DNA from: Asterias amurensis
Taxonomy: Eukaryota; Echinodermata; Asteroidea; Forcipulatida; Asteriidae
Assembly (NCBI RefSeq): GCF_032118995.1
Contig: NC_092648.1
Location: 3,983,001 to 4,047,000 of the forward strand
Direction of reading: 5' to 3'
DNA length: 64,000 nucleotides
This document shows, in pieces, positions 32,600 to 45,667 of the stretch. Numbering within the stretch: position 1 is the first letter of the stretch; each line of letters opens with the position of its first letter. Below the pieces are notes generated by a model that did no database searches, was not told the origin of the DNA, and saw nothing but the letters and a program-made list of their open reading frames with translations. The position numbers and the translations under genes are program-made.

Positions 32600-35500
32600 C
32601 TATTGTTCTTGGGCATTGGGGACGGTCTCAGACATAGTGACAGTGCCAGTCGCTACACTGTCAGCCACCTGGTTCGAATCCCGCTGCTTACAAAACAGCT
32701 CCCTGATCCCTTTACGGAACGGCTTGTTGGTCATGGTGTAAATGACTGGATTCACACAGGAATTACCCACGGCCAAGATGACAGTGAGATGGCGATCAGG
32801 TCCACCTAGATTTAATGGAACACCGAAGTTAAAGAGCAGGAACCAGACTTGGTTTGGAATCCAGCACGCACCGAATGTGATGACACAGGCCAGGAGTGTC
32901 TTCACGAGGGTTTGGGAGGCTCGGAGCTGCCACATTTTACCCTGGTTGATTGGATTTACTCCCAAAGAGGCTGCAAGAGAATGCAGTCGACAAAAAGTAA
33001 AACATAAGGTGCGAGTAAACCACAGTTAAATCTTCATATGCGTGTTGTACGGTACTAAGCCGTTCAAGATCATCGCAACTATGTCCAGAAGCGCTAAACG
33101 TAACGGAATACTTTTGATCATTGCCTCACATTGAAGCTACACTTTCATCTTGGACGCTAAAATTTACACACAAAAAATTAATGGTGTTGTCACATTATAA
33201 AGAATCAAAATTATTACCAAAATGGTGTTGAAATAACACCGTTGTCAACGTTTTGGCTGAAATTAGTGTAAACCTTTACAGTTGATATCACAGTTGATAT
33301 CATTATTAAATATAAATCGTGCGGTTTTTATGGCTCTTTCGGGGCCGGGGGATATTTAGCATGAGTGCACGACTGTTTGTACACAAATTTATGTAGTAAA
33401 AACTAAAAGTCACCTGGTAGTGGTATTTTTTCAAAATAAAGCTTTTGTCACTAATATATGTGTTTTGATGAGTGGAATGTGAATAAACAGTTGTCTAAGG
33501 TTTTAAAAAATCAGTTCTTATGTTAATTACCAATTTAAGAGTAGACCCCGACCCGAGAGGGCGCTGTTCGTGACGTAAATCGAGGCAGACTTTGCCTGTA
33601 ATGCGTAGAGTAAACACAATTGCAAAGTACATACGGACCAAGTCGTGAGTTTGTACGTTTCAAAAAAAATATATTTTTTTTGCCGGCAATGCCGACCAGG
33701 TGTATTGCTGCTGAATGCAGAAACACACTTTTTGAAATGTACCAACTCACGACTTGGACGTACATGTACTTTGCACGTGTGTTTACTATACGCATTGCAG
33801 GCAAAGTCTGCCTCGATTGACGTCACAAAAGGGGTAGGCGGAGTCAGCCCCCCAAACAACTATTTATATTTTTTAAACATATAAATCGTGACAAACAATT
33901 ACTAAAAAAAATGGTTTTATTGTTCGTAAGCATATACTCTTATGTTTGAAAGAAAGAAAAATTCTATTTCCAGGTGACTTTAATAATTTTTTAAAGGAAA
34001 AAAAAGAAGAAGAAAAAAGGAGTTACATTGTCATGGAATGTTTTTTGTTCTCGCACAAAAGGTTTTAAAGGCAGTGGACACTATTGGCAATTACTCAAAA
34101 TAATTACTATATAAGCAACAATCCTTGGGAGAGGTTGAATTTATAAAACATTGTGAGAAACAGCTCCCTCTGAAGTGACGTAGTTTTCGAGACAGAAGTA
34201 ATTTTCAACAAATTTGATTTCGAGAGCTCTGAATTAGATTTTGAGCTCTCTAACTCAATCTGAAAGCACACAACTTCGTGTGACAAGGGTGTTTTTTCTT
34301 TCATTGTTATCTCGCAACTTCGACGACCAATATTGAGCTCAAATTTTCACAGGTTTGTTATTTTATCGTAGTGCTGAGATACACCAAGTGAGAAGACTGG
34401 TCTTTGACAATTACCAACAGTGTCCGGTGTCTTTAATCAAAACTTCCTTGAACCTTGTACCTCTTAACAATACAATAATTTAATTTGACATTGACCTCTT
34501 GTTGAGCTATAACTATGATAAAAAACGTTTGTTTATCTGAGCATTCGCTTACAAGATGTCTTATTATCGTGATCATTTAGGTTTTTGCGTAAACGGAGCG
34601 CAATCCGTGGTTTTTGTCTTATTCGCGTGTTTTCTTTAGTTGGTCAGTAAGTTCATCGAAACTGTACATTACGAAAGTATCCACCACATAACAACGATTA
34701 TGCAGCATAAACAGTTGGACGCTAAAATTTACACAAAAAAAATTAATGGTGTTGTCACATTATAAAGAATCAAAATTATAACCAAAATGGTGTTGAAATA
34801 ACACCGTTGTCAACGTTTTGGCTGAAATTAGTGTAAACTGTGATACTTTTTTGTTAGCAGTGCGTCGTCAAAAATAGTTTAATCGCTTCAATGCAATTAC
34901 TTATAACGGTTATTATAAAATATAAAAAAATTATTCAACCACCGGTTGGATCGCGGTCGAGTGCCGGATGTTTTCGTTGGGTCAATGGCATTGATGAAAA
35001 CGTATGCCCTGGCCTTCTATAACGTAAAGGTGCCGGCTTTATAAAGGCGCCTATAGACGAGTAGGTGTAAGCCACAACTAAATCGTATCAATGTATGATG
35101 CATAACACGATATTTGCTGAAAACCAAAAAATAAAAACAAATTGTATGCACTGAGAGTCCATTGAAGAATGGAAAATATTGATACATTAAAACTCTCGTC
35201 AATCTTGAGATATTTAAAGACTGATTAACTAACCTGTTCGAGTAGCTAACATCTTCACTTGTCTGTTCAGCGTCGAGATAACTTTCAGCTGCGCAAAAAT
35301 CATCACAGTGAACGGGGCAAAGAATTGGACCGTAAAAGTGAACAAGCCAAATGCCGCCTGAGCTCCTCTGTTAGACCAGCCTTTAAAATGACATCCCACT
35401 ACTTCATCTTCTTCAAATATAAACAAGTTGTAAGATTTTGAAAGTGTGGCACAACCCCAACACGCAGCAATCATTATGTATTTGTTCCGTTTGATGAAAA

Positions 35501-35945
35501 TGGTCTTGTATTTGTGTGGGTAGACGATGGCTACATAGCGCTCCAAATTGACCGCCGTCAAACCCAAGATTGACGTCAACGCGAAGGACCAAAACAGGAA
35601 ACCGCTGGTGTAAAATCGACACCAAAACTCACCGAAGAACCCGGGGTTTGGAGGAGAGTGGGTATTAGGCAGAAGATAAGCTGGGATGACCAGAACACAG
35701 GCCATGAAATCTACAAGGGAGAGATGCACCAAGAAATCACTGGTGTTAGACCGCAGTGACGGCACACGGAGGAGTACGATGGCAACCAGTAAGTTACCAG
35801 TGATACCAACCACGCAGATCGTGCAGTAGAGAGATAAGATGAACTTGGCAAACGCATCGTTGTCTTCCATTGGAACCTCCTCAGAACTCTTCGTTCCTTG
35901 GAAAACTGTAGATAAAGTCGTGCCAAGACTCTCAAATTGATCCAT
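32600..35945 (-). CDS. class A GPCR, copy A (two exons, intact)
   Basis: Exon 1 is 35945-35234 (TM1-TM5) and exon 2 is 32970-32600 (TM6-TM7 and tail). They are joined in phase 1 within intracellular loop 3 to give 360 residues. Class A landmarks: N1.50 in GITGNLLVA, D2.50 in HLSLVDFMA, C3.25 in EFWCRF, ERY in VNLERYVAI, W4.50 in AACWGC, the loop 2 cysteine in VVGCHFKGW, P5.50 in FFAPFTVM, CWIP in TM6 and NPVIY in TM7. It resembles peptide-receptor-like orphan receptors expanded in echinoderms; the ligand is unknown. The tail is two residues longer than in B and C. The 2.26-kb intron is enlarged by duplicated flank (33291-34717). A 537-bp insertion sits upstream (36420-36956). Two CRE palindromes lie 222 and 258 bp before the ATG. 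Confidence 0.92.
33404..33983. mobile_element. AAAGTCACCTGG element, copy 2
   Basis: Copy of 31187-31764 carried along by the segmental duplication; the left TTAA has become CTAA. Confidence 0.85.
34065..34436. mobile_element. GTGGACACTATTGG-type element in segmental duplicate 2
   Basis: Copy of 31847-32218 with only scattered differences. Confidence 0.85.
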
Positions 35946-36166
35946 GATGGTTTAGTTTTTGGCGTGTGTCTTGAGTTGGAATATTTTGTCACAGAATATT
36001 CTGCTCACAAGAATTAAGTTCACTGCTCGTTGAGTGAATTTATCATGCGGTTATCACACGGACATCAGGTGCAGCCTGCTCAATTTGCTACCGTGTCTGC
36101 TCCCGCAATGAATACTCGAAAATTGTGCTCTTTGCATAAATCCGCCAAAAGGCCGGCCGAATGATT

Positions 36167-36210
36167 TGACGTCAGTGACTGATGCAAAACTGCCGAATGA
36201 TTTGACGTCA
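36167..36210. promoter_or_regulatory. paired CRE palindromes upstream of receptor A
   Basis: TGACGTCA at 36167-36174 and again at 36203-36210, each in the context TGATTTGACGTCAGT; the repeat unit is about 36 bp. Confidence 0.6.
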
Positions 36211-36415
36211 GTTACTGACACAGAACTTTTCATCAACCAACTTAGTTGAACAAAACTAAGTTACCTTTTCAGTTGATAAAATATAGAATATTAATGTTTC
36301 CGTTGTTATGGCTCTGCCGAGGCCGTTTTTTTTTAGCATGAGTGCACGAATGATAAACACACGTTTATTAAGTAATAACTATAATATTTAAAAGGTGCAA
36401 GAAAAGAGTTGTCAT

Positions 36416-36960
36416 TTAACCATTTAGCCACTGGACCGCCCAGCCGCCTATCGATATACTGTAGTGGTAGGAGGAAACCTTGCTAGCTTGTGTTTGTAGA
36501 AAAAAAAGGAACATCAAAAGAATCCTCGATAATCATTATTAAGCTAATGAAGCTAATGATGGTGAAACAATTTAGCTCTTACCCCAACAAGACGCTCATT
36601 AATAAACACAAAGGAAACTGTATTTATTCATCATTCATGATAATATTGTCGAAAACTCACGCCTTCGCATTTAATCAGTATAATCATTGAGTCAGATAAA
36701 AGCCTTGAAAAGCTATTGTGTCCATTCTATCCTTACAAACAAATATTCGCCATAAAAATTACCGTAGCCGTTTGACGAGAGACATGTATTGTTCTCATGC
36801 GAACTTGTACTTTTATACAAATATCAAGGTTCAAATTGTGCATAAAAATTAAGCTGTGGCTATCTTTTAAAATTTGAACTACGATTCCAGTAATTAACTG
36901 CAAGAATCTTGAAGTATTAGTTTTCAGCAAACTCGGGCGGTGCCGGGACTAGAGGGTTAA
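36416..36960. mobile_element. 537-bp TTAA-flanked insertion (piggyBac-like non-autonomous element)
   Basis: The insert 36420-36956 begins CCATTTAGCCACTGG and ends GTGCCGGGACTAGAGGG, with TTAA on both sides. The tandem units of B and C have the uninterrupted sequence GTCATTTAATGTTTTTT at 41380 and 45896, which are empty sites. Ends are loosely inverse (CCATTTAG and CTAGAGGG). No transposase ORF. Confidence 0.75.
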
Positions 36961-37758
36961 TGTTTTTTTGTTCTCTCAAAAAAGGTTTTATTAATCAAAT
37001 CTCCTAAACATTCCTCTGTGCAATACAATTATTTGTTTCGACATTGGCCTCGTTTTGTGCTGAACTTAGCATAAATTTGTTTATTGTTTGTCGGAGTATT
37101 CGCCTAAAAGAGTTCTTATTAAGGTGATGCATCGATTGACTTCTAATCGGCCCGTGTCTGAGGGCGAGGCAAACGGGGGGTTCAAACACCAATCTCCAAC
37201 CCCAATTTATCCCCACCGTCACTTGTGTTACTAAATTTTATAAATAGTCCAATCAGTTTCGTTGGATCAGATATACTGTACAACGATAACGAATATGCAA
37301 TAATTCATCAACTTGCAGTTGAACTTGCAGTTTTCTCATCATTTTCCTTCTAAGATCAAATGGGGAAGGTTGTCAAAATAAGTCCTAAGTTTGTGATACG
37401 GTTTCCCTCTGGCCTATATATGTTTCACATCAGCTACCCTTTTTAAATGACATTGTTTTATTGTGCTTCTTTTTGTGGATATGCCGTCCGGGTTTGATAC
37501 TTTTCAATTTTAAATATTGTTTATTACTTTTTCATTATCGTGCTGTATTGTTATCGGTCTTAATTATTTATTTTTAAGCACAACCGTGTGTCCTTCAATG
37601 GACCAAATCTGTACTGGGCTTTTATGTGATTTATATTTTTTTAAACAAAACATTAAGGAGAATCTTTCTATCAACGAAAACGCCCGGCAATCTTTGTTAA
37701 CCCCCCCCCCCCCCCCTATGTAAACGTGTACAATTATAGAGTTATACGTTGGCAAGCT

Positions 37759-38117
37759 TTAAAGGCAGTGGACACTATTTGTAATTACTCAAAACAATTA
37801 TTAGCATAAAACCTTACTTGGTAACAAGTAATGGAGAGAGGTTGATAGTATAAAACATTGTAGAAACGGCTCCCTCTGAAGTGGAGTAGTTTTCCACGAA
37901 TTTGATTTTGAGACCTCAAGTTTAGAATTTGAGGTCCCGAAATCAAGCATCTGAAAGCACACAACTTCGTGTGACAAGAGTGTTTTTTCTTCCATGTTAT
38001 CTCGCAACTCCGACAACCAATCGAGCTCAAATTTTCACGGGTTTGTTATTTTATGCATATGTTGAGATACAACAAGTGAGAAAACTGGTCTTTGACAATT
38101 ACCAATAGTGTCCACTG
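37759..38117. mobile_element. GTGGACACTATTGG-type element in unit B
   Basis: Starts TTAAAGGCAGTGGACACTAT and ends CCAATAGTGTCCACTGG. Same position as the copy at 42169-42529, so it was present before the duplication. Confidence 0.85.
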
Positions 38118-39266
38118 GAGATCTGGGAGGCCTACATTTCTGGGCCTGCCGACAAAAGCTTATTAATAATTAAACAAAAGTATCCATGTGTAAATATTTT
38201 AGATTGGATTGAAGCGGAGAGGAAGATTAAGGTCATGACCGTTTGTAAGGATGGAAGATGCTGACTATTATGACGGAAATGAATCTCTGTATATGAGGCC
38301 CCCCCTACTTATTCACTTGTCTTGTTTTTATTTTTTGGGAGTTAAATTTGTATGGCGTGTACACCAAATTCGATTTGCTCGGTTATTTTTGTTTATTATT
38401 TAAAGCTGATTTTCATTGTTGAGTCGGTTGCAATGTTCAGGAAACCGCCCACCCCATCCATGAGCCCTATACATATAATGGCAGTTTGTGTGTGTCACAT
38501 TGTATACTACACTGTTGGGTATATAGCACAAAGACTGATTTCCGTTCCTCCGGTTGATTGGTTTTAAATTACTTTTTAACTTATTTATTTTGTATTGTGC
38601 TGTAATTCAACATTTGAGAAAAACTCTGTAAGGGTCCAAAAATCAAAACCATTAACCATTTCTTTGTAGATTCTTATACGCAAATGTATCTTACGTTACA
38701 TACTTTGACTGCATTTTGTTTTAAATTACAGTTACGAATATTACAATAGTGCATAACTACATGTAAAATCAAATATATAGGTGCAATTATTTTACAACAC
38801 GATGTAGTAAGCCACCAAGTGTTGGGGAAGGCCTTATTTCATAGTTCATAAGAAGTTCATAATTGCGTGTCTTACTGAAATATTAGTTAAATTATCACAC
38901 AATTTCTAAATTACACTCGTTTGAATACTGTGTACTGTGCATGTATGTAGTGAGTATTATTTATGCGAAACTCATTTTTGTGTTTACTTGTATGTTCTAA
39001 ATACATAAAATCAAAAATATTCGCACACGTTGATGGCGATCATTTTTAGTTTTTGCGTTAGCGGAGCGCACCCGGGTTTTTGTTTTCTAATTCGCGTGCT
39101 GTCTATTTTTTGTTCTTCGAAACGCCACTTTGATTAAACAATGATTATGCAGTTAGACCATTTTGCAGAACACAAAATCATCAAGTGGGTTGCTGTCGTA
39201 GGGGCAGGAAATACTATTGTCCACAAACTCCTAGCATGGTCGGTCCCATCGTAACCTTCTTCTCTC

Positions 39267-41011
39267 CTATTGTTCTTGGGCATTGGAGACGGTCTCAGAC
39301 ACAGTGCCAGTCGCTACACCGTCAGTCACCTGGTTCGAATCCCGCTGCTTACAAAACAGCTCCCTGATCCCTTTACGGAACGGCTTGTTGGTCATTGTGT
39401 AAATGACTGGATTCACACAGGAATTACCCACGGCTAAGATGACAGTGAGATGGCGATCAGGTCCACCTAGATTTAATGGAACACCGAGGTTGAAGAGCAG
39501 GAACCAGACTTGGTTTGGAATCCAGCACACACCGAATGTGATGACACAGGCCAGGAGTGTCTTCACCAGGGTTTGGGAGGCTCGGAGCTGCCACATTTCA
39601 CGCTGGTTGATTGGATTTACTCCCAATGAGGCTGCAAGAGAATGCAGTCGACACAAAATAAAACATGAGGTGCGAGTAAACCACAGTTAAATCTTCATAC
39701 GCGTGTTGTACGGTACTAAGCCGTTCAAGATCATCGCAACTGTGTCCAGAAGCGCTAAACGTAACGGAATACTTTTGATCATTGCCTCACATTGAATCTA
39801 CACTTTCATCTTGGACGCTAAAATTTACACAAATGGTGTTGTCACATTATAAAGAATCAAAATTATCACCAAAATGGTGTTGAAATAACACCGTTGTCAA
39901 CGTTTTATCTGAAATTAGTGTAAACTGTGATACCTTTTTTGTTAGCAGTGCGTCGTCAAAAATAGTTTAATCGCTTCAATGCAATTACTTATAACGGTTA
40001 TTATAAAATATAAAAAAATTATTCAACCACCGGATGTTTTCGTTGGGTCAATGGCATTAATGAAAACGTATGCCCTGGCCTTCTATAATGTAAAGGTGCC
40101 GGCTTTATAAAGGCGCCTATAGACGAGTAGGTGTAAGCCACAACTAAATCGTATCAATGTATGATGCATAACACGATATTTGCTGAAAACCAAAAAAGAA
40201 AAACAAATTGTATGCACTGAGAGTCCATTGAAGAATGGAAAATATTGATACATTAAAACTCTCGTCAATCTTGAGATATGTAAAGACTGATTAACTAACC
40301 TGTTCGAGTAGCTAACATCTTCACTTGTCTGTTCAGCGTCGAGATAACTTTCAGCTGCGCACAAATCATCACAGTGAACGGAGCGAAGAATTGGACCGTA
40401 AAAGTGTACAATCCAACTGCCGCCTGAGCTCCTCTGTTGGACCAGCCTTTAAAATGACATCCCACTATTTCATCTTCTTCAAATATAAACAAGTTGTAAG
40501 ATTTTGTAAGTGTGGCACAACCCCAACACGCAGCAATCATGATGTATTTGTTCCGTTTGATGAAAATGGTCTTGTATTTGTGTGGGTAGACGATGGCTAC
40601 ATAGCGCTCCAAATTGACCGCCGTCAAACCCAAGATTGACGTCAACGCGAAGGACCAAAACAGGAAACCGCTGGTGTAAAATCGACACCAAAACTCACTG
40701 AAGAACCCGGGGTTTGGAGGAGAGTGGGTATTAGGCAGAAGATAAGCTGGGATGACCAGAACACAGGCCATGAAATCTACAAGGGAGAGATGCACCAAGA
40801 AATCACTGGTGTTAGACCGCAGTGACGGCACACGGAGGAGTACGATGGCAACCAGTAAGTTACCAGTGATACCAACCACGCAGATCGTGCAGTAGAGAGA
40901 TAAGATGAACTTGGCAAACGCATCGTTGTCTTCCATTGGAACCTCCTCAGAACTCTTCGTTCCTTGGAAAACTGTTGATAAAGTCGTGCCAAGACTCTCA
41001 AATTGATCCAT
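39267..41011 (-). CDS. class A GPCR, copy B (two exons, intact)
   Basis: Exon 1 is 41011-40300 and exon 2 is 39631-39267, giving 358 residues. The seven-helix layout is the same as in copy A, with every class A landmark present (ERY, CWIP, NPVIY). B differs from A and C at a cluster of sites in loop 2 and TM5: EDEIVGC with A, AAVGLYTF where both A and C have AAFGLFTF, and MICAQ where A and C have MIFAQ. It also has FGVCWIP and FNLGVP in exon 2. AAVG also occurs in the damaged copy D, suggesting sequence exchange between copies. One CRE palindrome lies about 220 bp upstream. Ligand and coupling unknown. Confidence 0.92.
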
Positions 41012-41231
41012 GATGGTTTAGTTTTTGGCGTGTGTCTTGAGTTCGAATATTTTGTCACAGAATATTCTGCTCACAAGAATTAAGTTCAGTGCTCGTTGAG
41101 TGAATTTATCATGCGGTTATCACACGGACATCAGTTGCAGCCTGCTCAATTTGCTACTGTGTCTGCTCCCGCAATGAATTCTCGAAAATGTGCTCTTTGC
41201 ATAAATCCGCCAAAAGGCCGGCCGAATGATT

Positions 41232-41239
41232 TGACGTCA
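41232..41239. promoter_or_regulatory. CRE palindrome upstream of receptor B
   Basis: TGACGTCA in TGATTTGACGTCAGTGACTG; single, unlike the pairs at A and C. Confidence 0.6.
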
Positions 41240-42168
41240 GTGACTGATACAAAACTCTTAATGTTTCCGTTTTTATGGCTCTGCCGAGGCCGTTTTTTTT
41301 AGCATAAGTGCACGAACGATAAACACACGTTTATTAAAAGTAATAACTATAATATTTAAAAGGTGCAAGAAAATAGTTGTCATTTAATGTTTTTTTGTTC
41401 TTTTAAAAAAGGTTTTATTAATCAAATCTCCTAAACATTCCTCTGTGCAATACAATTATTTGTTTCGACATTGGCCTCGTTTTGTGCTGAACTTAGCATA
41501 AATTTGTTTATTGTTTGTCGGAGTATTCGCCTAAAAGAGTTCTTATTAAGGTGATGCATCGATTGACTTCTAATCGGCCCGTGTCTGAGGGCGAGGCAAA
41601 CGGGGGGTTCAAACACCAATCTCCAACCCCAATTTATCCCCACCGTCACTTGTGTTACTAAATTTTACAAATAGTCCAATCAGTTTCGTTGGATCAGATA
41701 TACTGTACAACGATAACAAATATGCAATAATTCATCAACTTGCAGTTTTCTCATCATTTTCCTTCTAAGATCAAATGGGGAAGGTTGTCAAAATAAGTCC
41801 TAAGTTTGTGATACGGTTTCCCTCTGGCCTATATATGTTTCACATCAGCTACGCCCTTTTAAATGGCATTGTTTTATTGTGCTTCTTTTTGTGGATATGC
41901 CGTCCGGGTTTGATACTTTTCAATTTTAAATATTGTTTATTACTTTTTCATTATCGTGCTGTATTGTTATCGGTCTTAATTATTTATTTTTAAGCACAAC
42001 CGTGTGTCCTTCAATGGACCAAATCTGTACTGGGCTTTTATGTGATTTATATTTTTTTAAACAAAACATTAAAGAGAATCTTTCTATCAACGAAAACGCC
42101 CGGCAATCTTTGTTACCCCCCCCCCCTATGTAAACGTGTACAATTATAGAGTTATACGTTGGCAAGCT

Positions 42169-42529
42169 TTAAAAGCAGTGGACACTATTTGTAATTACTC
42201 AAAACAATTATTAGCATAAAACCTTACTTGGTAACAAGTAATGGAGAGAGGTTGATAGTATAAAACATTGTAGAAACGGCTCCCTCTGAAGTGGAGTAGT
42301 TTTCCACGAATTTGATTTTGAGACCTCAAGTTTAGAATTTGAGGTCCCGAAATCAATCATCTGAAAGCACACAACTTCGTGTGACAAGAGTATTTTTTTC
42401 TTCCATGTTATCTCGCAACTCCGACAACCAATCAAGCTCAAATTTTCACAGGTTTGTTATTTTATGCATATGTTGAGATACAACAAGTGAGAAAACTGGT
42501 CTTTGACAATTACCAATAGTGTCCACTGG
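42169..42529. mobile_element. GTGGACACTATTGG-type element in unit C
   Basis: Same position and sequence as the copy at 37759-38117, with a few differences (for example AAAAGCAGTGGACAC at the left end). Confidence 0.85.
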
Positions 42530-43680
42530 AGATCTGGGAGGCCTACATTTCTGGGCCTGCCGACAAAAGCTTATTAATAATTAAACAAAAGTATCCATGT
42601 GTAAATATTTTAGATTGGATTGAAGCGGAGAGGAAGATTAAGGTCATGACCGTTTGTAAGGATGGAAGATGCTGACTATTATGACGGAAATGAATCTCTG
42701 TATATGAGGGCCCCCCCCCTACTTATTCACTTGTCTTGTTTGTATTTTTTGGGAGTTAAATTTGTATGGCGTGTACACCAAATTCGATTTGCTCGGTTAT
42801 TTTTGTTTATTATTTAAAGCTGATTTTCATTGTTGAGTCGGTTGCAATGTTCAGGAAACCGCCCACCCCATCCATGAGCCCTATACATATAATGGCAGTT
42901 TGTGTGTGTCACATTGTATACTACACTGTTGGGTATATAGCACAAAGACTGATTTCCGTTCCTCCGGTTGATTGGTTTTAAATTACTTTTTAACTTATTT
43001 ATTTTGTATTGTGCTATAATTCAACATTTGAGAAAAACTCTGTAAGGGTCCAAAAATCAAAACCATTAACCATTTCTTTGTAGATTCTTATACGCAAATG
43101 TATCTTACGTTACATACTTTGACTGCATTTTGTTTTAAATTACAGTTACGAATATTACAATAGTGCATAACTACATGTAAAATCAAATATATAGGTGCAA
43201 TTATTTTACAACACGATGTAGTAAGCCACCAAGTGTTGGGGAAGGCCTTATTTCATAGTTCATAAGAAGTTCATAATTGCGTGTCTTACTGAAATTTTAG
43301 TTAAATTATCACACAATTTCTAAATTACACTCGTTTGAATACTGTGTACTGTGCATGTATATAGTGAGTATTATTTATGCGAAACTCATTTTTGTGTTTA
43401 CTTGTAAGTTCTAAATACATAAAATCAAAAATATTCGCACACGTTGATGGCGATCATTTTTAGTTTTTGCGTTAGCGGAGCGCACCCGGGTTTTTGTTTT
43501 CTAATTTGCGTGCTGTCTATTTTTTGTTCTTCGAAACGCCACTTTGATTAAACGATGATTATGCAGTTAGACCATTTTGCAGAACACAAAATCATCAAGT
43601 GGGTTGCTGTCGTAGGGGCAGGAAATACTATTGTCCACAAACTCCTAGCATGGTCGGTCCCATCGTAACCTTCTTCTCTC

Positions 43681-45447
43681 CTATTGTTCTTGGGCATTGG
43701 AGACGGTCTCAGACACAGTGCCAGTCGCTACACCGTCAGTTACCTGGTTCGAATCCCGCTGCTTACAAAACAGCTCCCTGATCCCTTTACGGAACGGCTT
43801 GTTGGTCATGGTGTAAATGACTGGATTCACACAGGAATTACCCACGGCCAAGATGACAGTGAGATGGCGATCAGGTCCACCTAGATTTAATGGAGCACCG
43901 AAGTTGAAGAGCAGGAACCAGACTTGGTTTGGAATCCAGCACGCACCGAATGTGACGACGCAGGCCAGGAGTGTCTTCACGAGGGTTTGGGAGGCTCGGA
44001 GCTGCCACATTTCACGCTGGTTGATTGGATTTACTCCCAAAGAGGCTGCAAGAGAATGCAGTCGACACAAAATAAAACATAAGGTGCGAGTAAACCACAG
44101 TTAAATCTTCATATGCGTGTTGTACGGTACTAAGCCGTTCAAGATCATCGCAACTATGTCCAGAAGCGCTAAACGTAACGGAATACTTTTGATCATTGCC
44201 TCACATTGAAGCTACACTTTCATCTTGGACGCTAAAATTTACACAAATGGTGTTGTCACATTATAAAGAATCAAAATTATCACCAAAATGGTGTTGAAAT
44301 AACACCGTTGTCAACGTTTTGGCTGAAATTAGTGTAAACTGTGATACTTTTTTTGTTAGCAGTGCGTCGTCAAAAATAGTTTAATCGCTTCAATGCAATT
44401 ACTTATAACGGTTATTATAAAATATAAAAAAATTATTCAACCACCGGTTGGATCGCGGTCGAGTGCCGGATGTTTTCGTTGGGTCAATGGCATTAATGAA
44501 AACGTATGCCCTGGCCTTCTATAATGTAAAGGTGCCGGCTTTATAAAGGCGCCTATAGACGAGTAGGTGTAAGCCACAACTAAATCGTATCAATGTATGA
44601 TGCATAACACGATATTTGCTGAAAACCAAAAAAGAAAAACAAATTGTATGCACTGAGAGTCCATTGAAGAATGGAAAATATTGATACATTAAAACTCTCG
44701 TCAATCTTGAGATATGTAAAGACTGATTAACTAACCTGTTCGAGTAGCTAACATCTTCACTTGTCTGTTCAGCGTCGAGATAACTTTCAGCTGCGCAAAA
44801 ATCATCACAGTGAACGGAGCGAAGAATTGGACCGTAAAAGTGAACAAGCCAAATGCCGCCTGAGCTCCTCTGTTAGACCAGCCTTTAAAATGACATCCCA
44901 CTATTTCATCTTCTTCAAATATAAACAAGTTGTAAGATTTTGAAAGTGTGGCACAACCCCAACACGCAGCAATCATGATGTATTTGTTCCGTTTGATGAA
45001 AATGGTCTTGTATTTGTGTGGGTAGACGATGGCTACATAGCGCTCCAAATTGACCGCCGTCAAACCCAAGATTGACGTCAACGCGAAGGACCAAAACAGG
45101 AAACCGCTGGTGTAAAATCGACACCAAAACTCACCGAAGAACCCGGGGTTTGGAGGAGAGTGGGTATTAGGCAGAAGATAAGCTGGGATGACCAGAACAC
45201 AGGCCATGAAATCTACAAGGGAGAGATGCACCAAGAAATCACTGGTGTTAGACCGCAGTGACGGCACACGGAGGAGTACGATGGCAACCAGTAAGTTACC
45301 AGTGATACCAACCACGCAGATCGTGCAGTAGAGAGATAAGATGAACTTGGCAAACGCATCGTTGTCTTCCATTGGAACCTCCTCAGAACTCTTCGTTCCT
45401 TGGAAAACTGTTGATAAAGCCGTGCCAAGACTCTCAAATTGATCCAT
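43681..45447 (-). CDS. class A GPCR, copy C (two exons, intact)
   Basis: Exon 1 is 45447-44736 and exon 2 is 44045-43681, giving 358 residues. Approximate landmarks: N51 (1.50), D79 (2.50), C109 (3.25), E135-R136-Y137, W163 (4.50), C185 in loop 2, P211 (5.50), C273-W274-I275-P276 and N311-P312-V313-I314-Y315. The N-terminus is short (about 36 residues) with no signal peptide and no N-glycosylation sequon before TM1. The tail ends TVSETVSNAQEQ with few sites. Exon 1 is closest to A and exon 2 shows its own changes (VVTFGACWIP, FNFGAP). Two CRE palindromes lie 221 and 257 bp upstream of the ATG. Confidence 0.92.
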
Positions 45448-45667
45448 GATGGTTTAGTTATTGGCGTGTGTCTTGAGTTGGAATATTTTGTCACAGAATA
45501 TTCTGCTCACAGGAATTAAGTTCAGTGCTCGTTGAGTGAATTTATCATGCGGTTATCACACGGACATCAGTTGCAGCCTGCTCAACTTGCTACCGTGTCT
45601 GCTCCCGCAATGAATTCTCGAAAATGTGCCCTTTGCATAAATCCGCCAAAAGGCCGGCCGAATGATT

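Larger units (their letters stand above)
33291..34717. repeat. 1.43-kb segmental duplicate, copy 2, inside the intron of receptor A
   Basis: Nearly identical to 31075-32499, including both mobile elements. After it the native intron sequence starting GGACGCTAAAATTTACAC is repeated (33152 and again 34717), so the block is the remnant of a larger tandem duplication. Confidence 0.9.
36961..41387. repeat. tandem receptor unit carrying copy B
   Basis: Nearly identical to 41388-45903, with an offset of about 4.41-4.44 kb (for example 37040 to 41467, 39267 to 43681, 41011 to 45447). It contains 3' flank, exon 2, intron, exon 1 and 5' flank. A poly-C run at 37699 differs in length from its partner at 42115. 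Confidence 0.9.
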
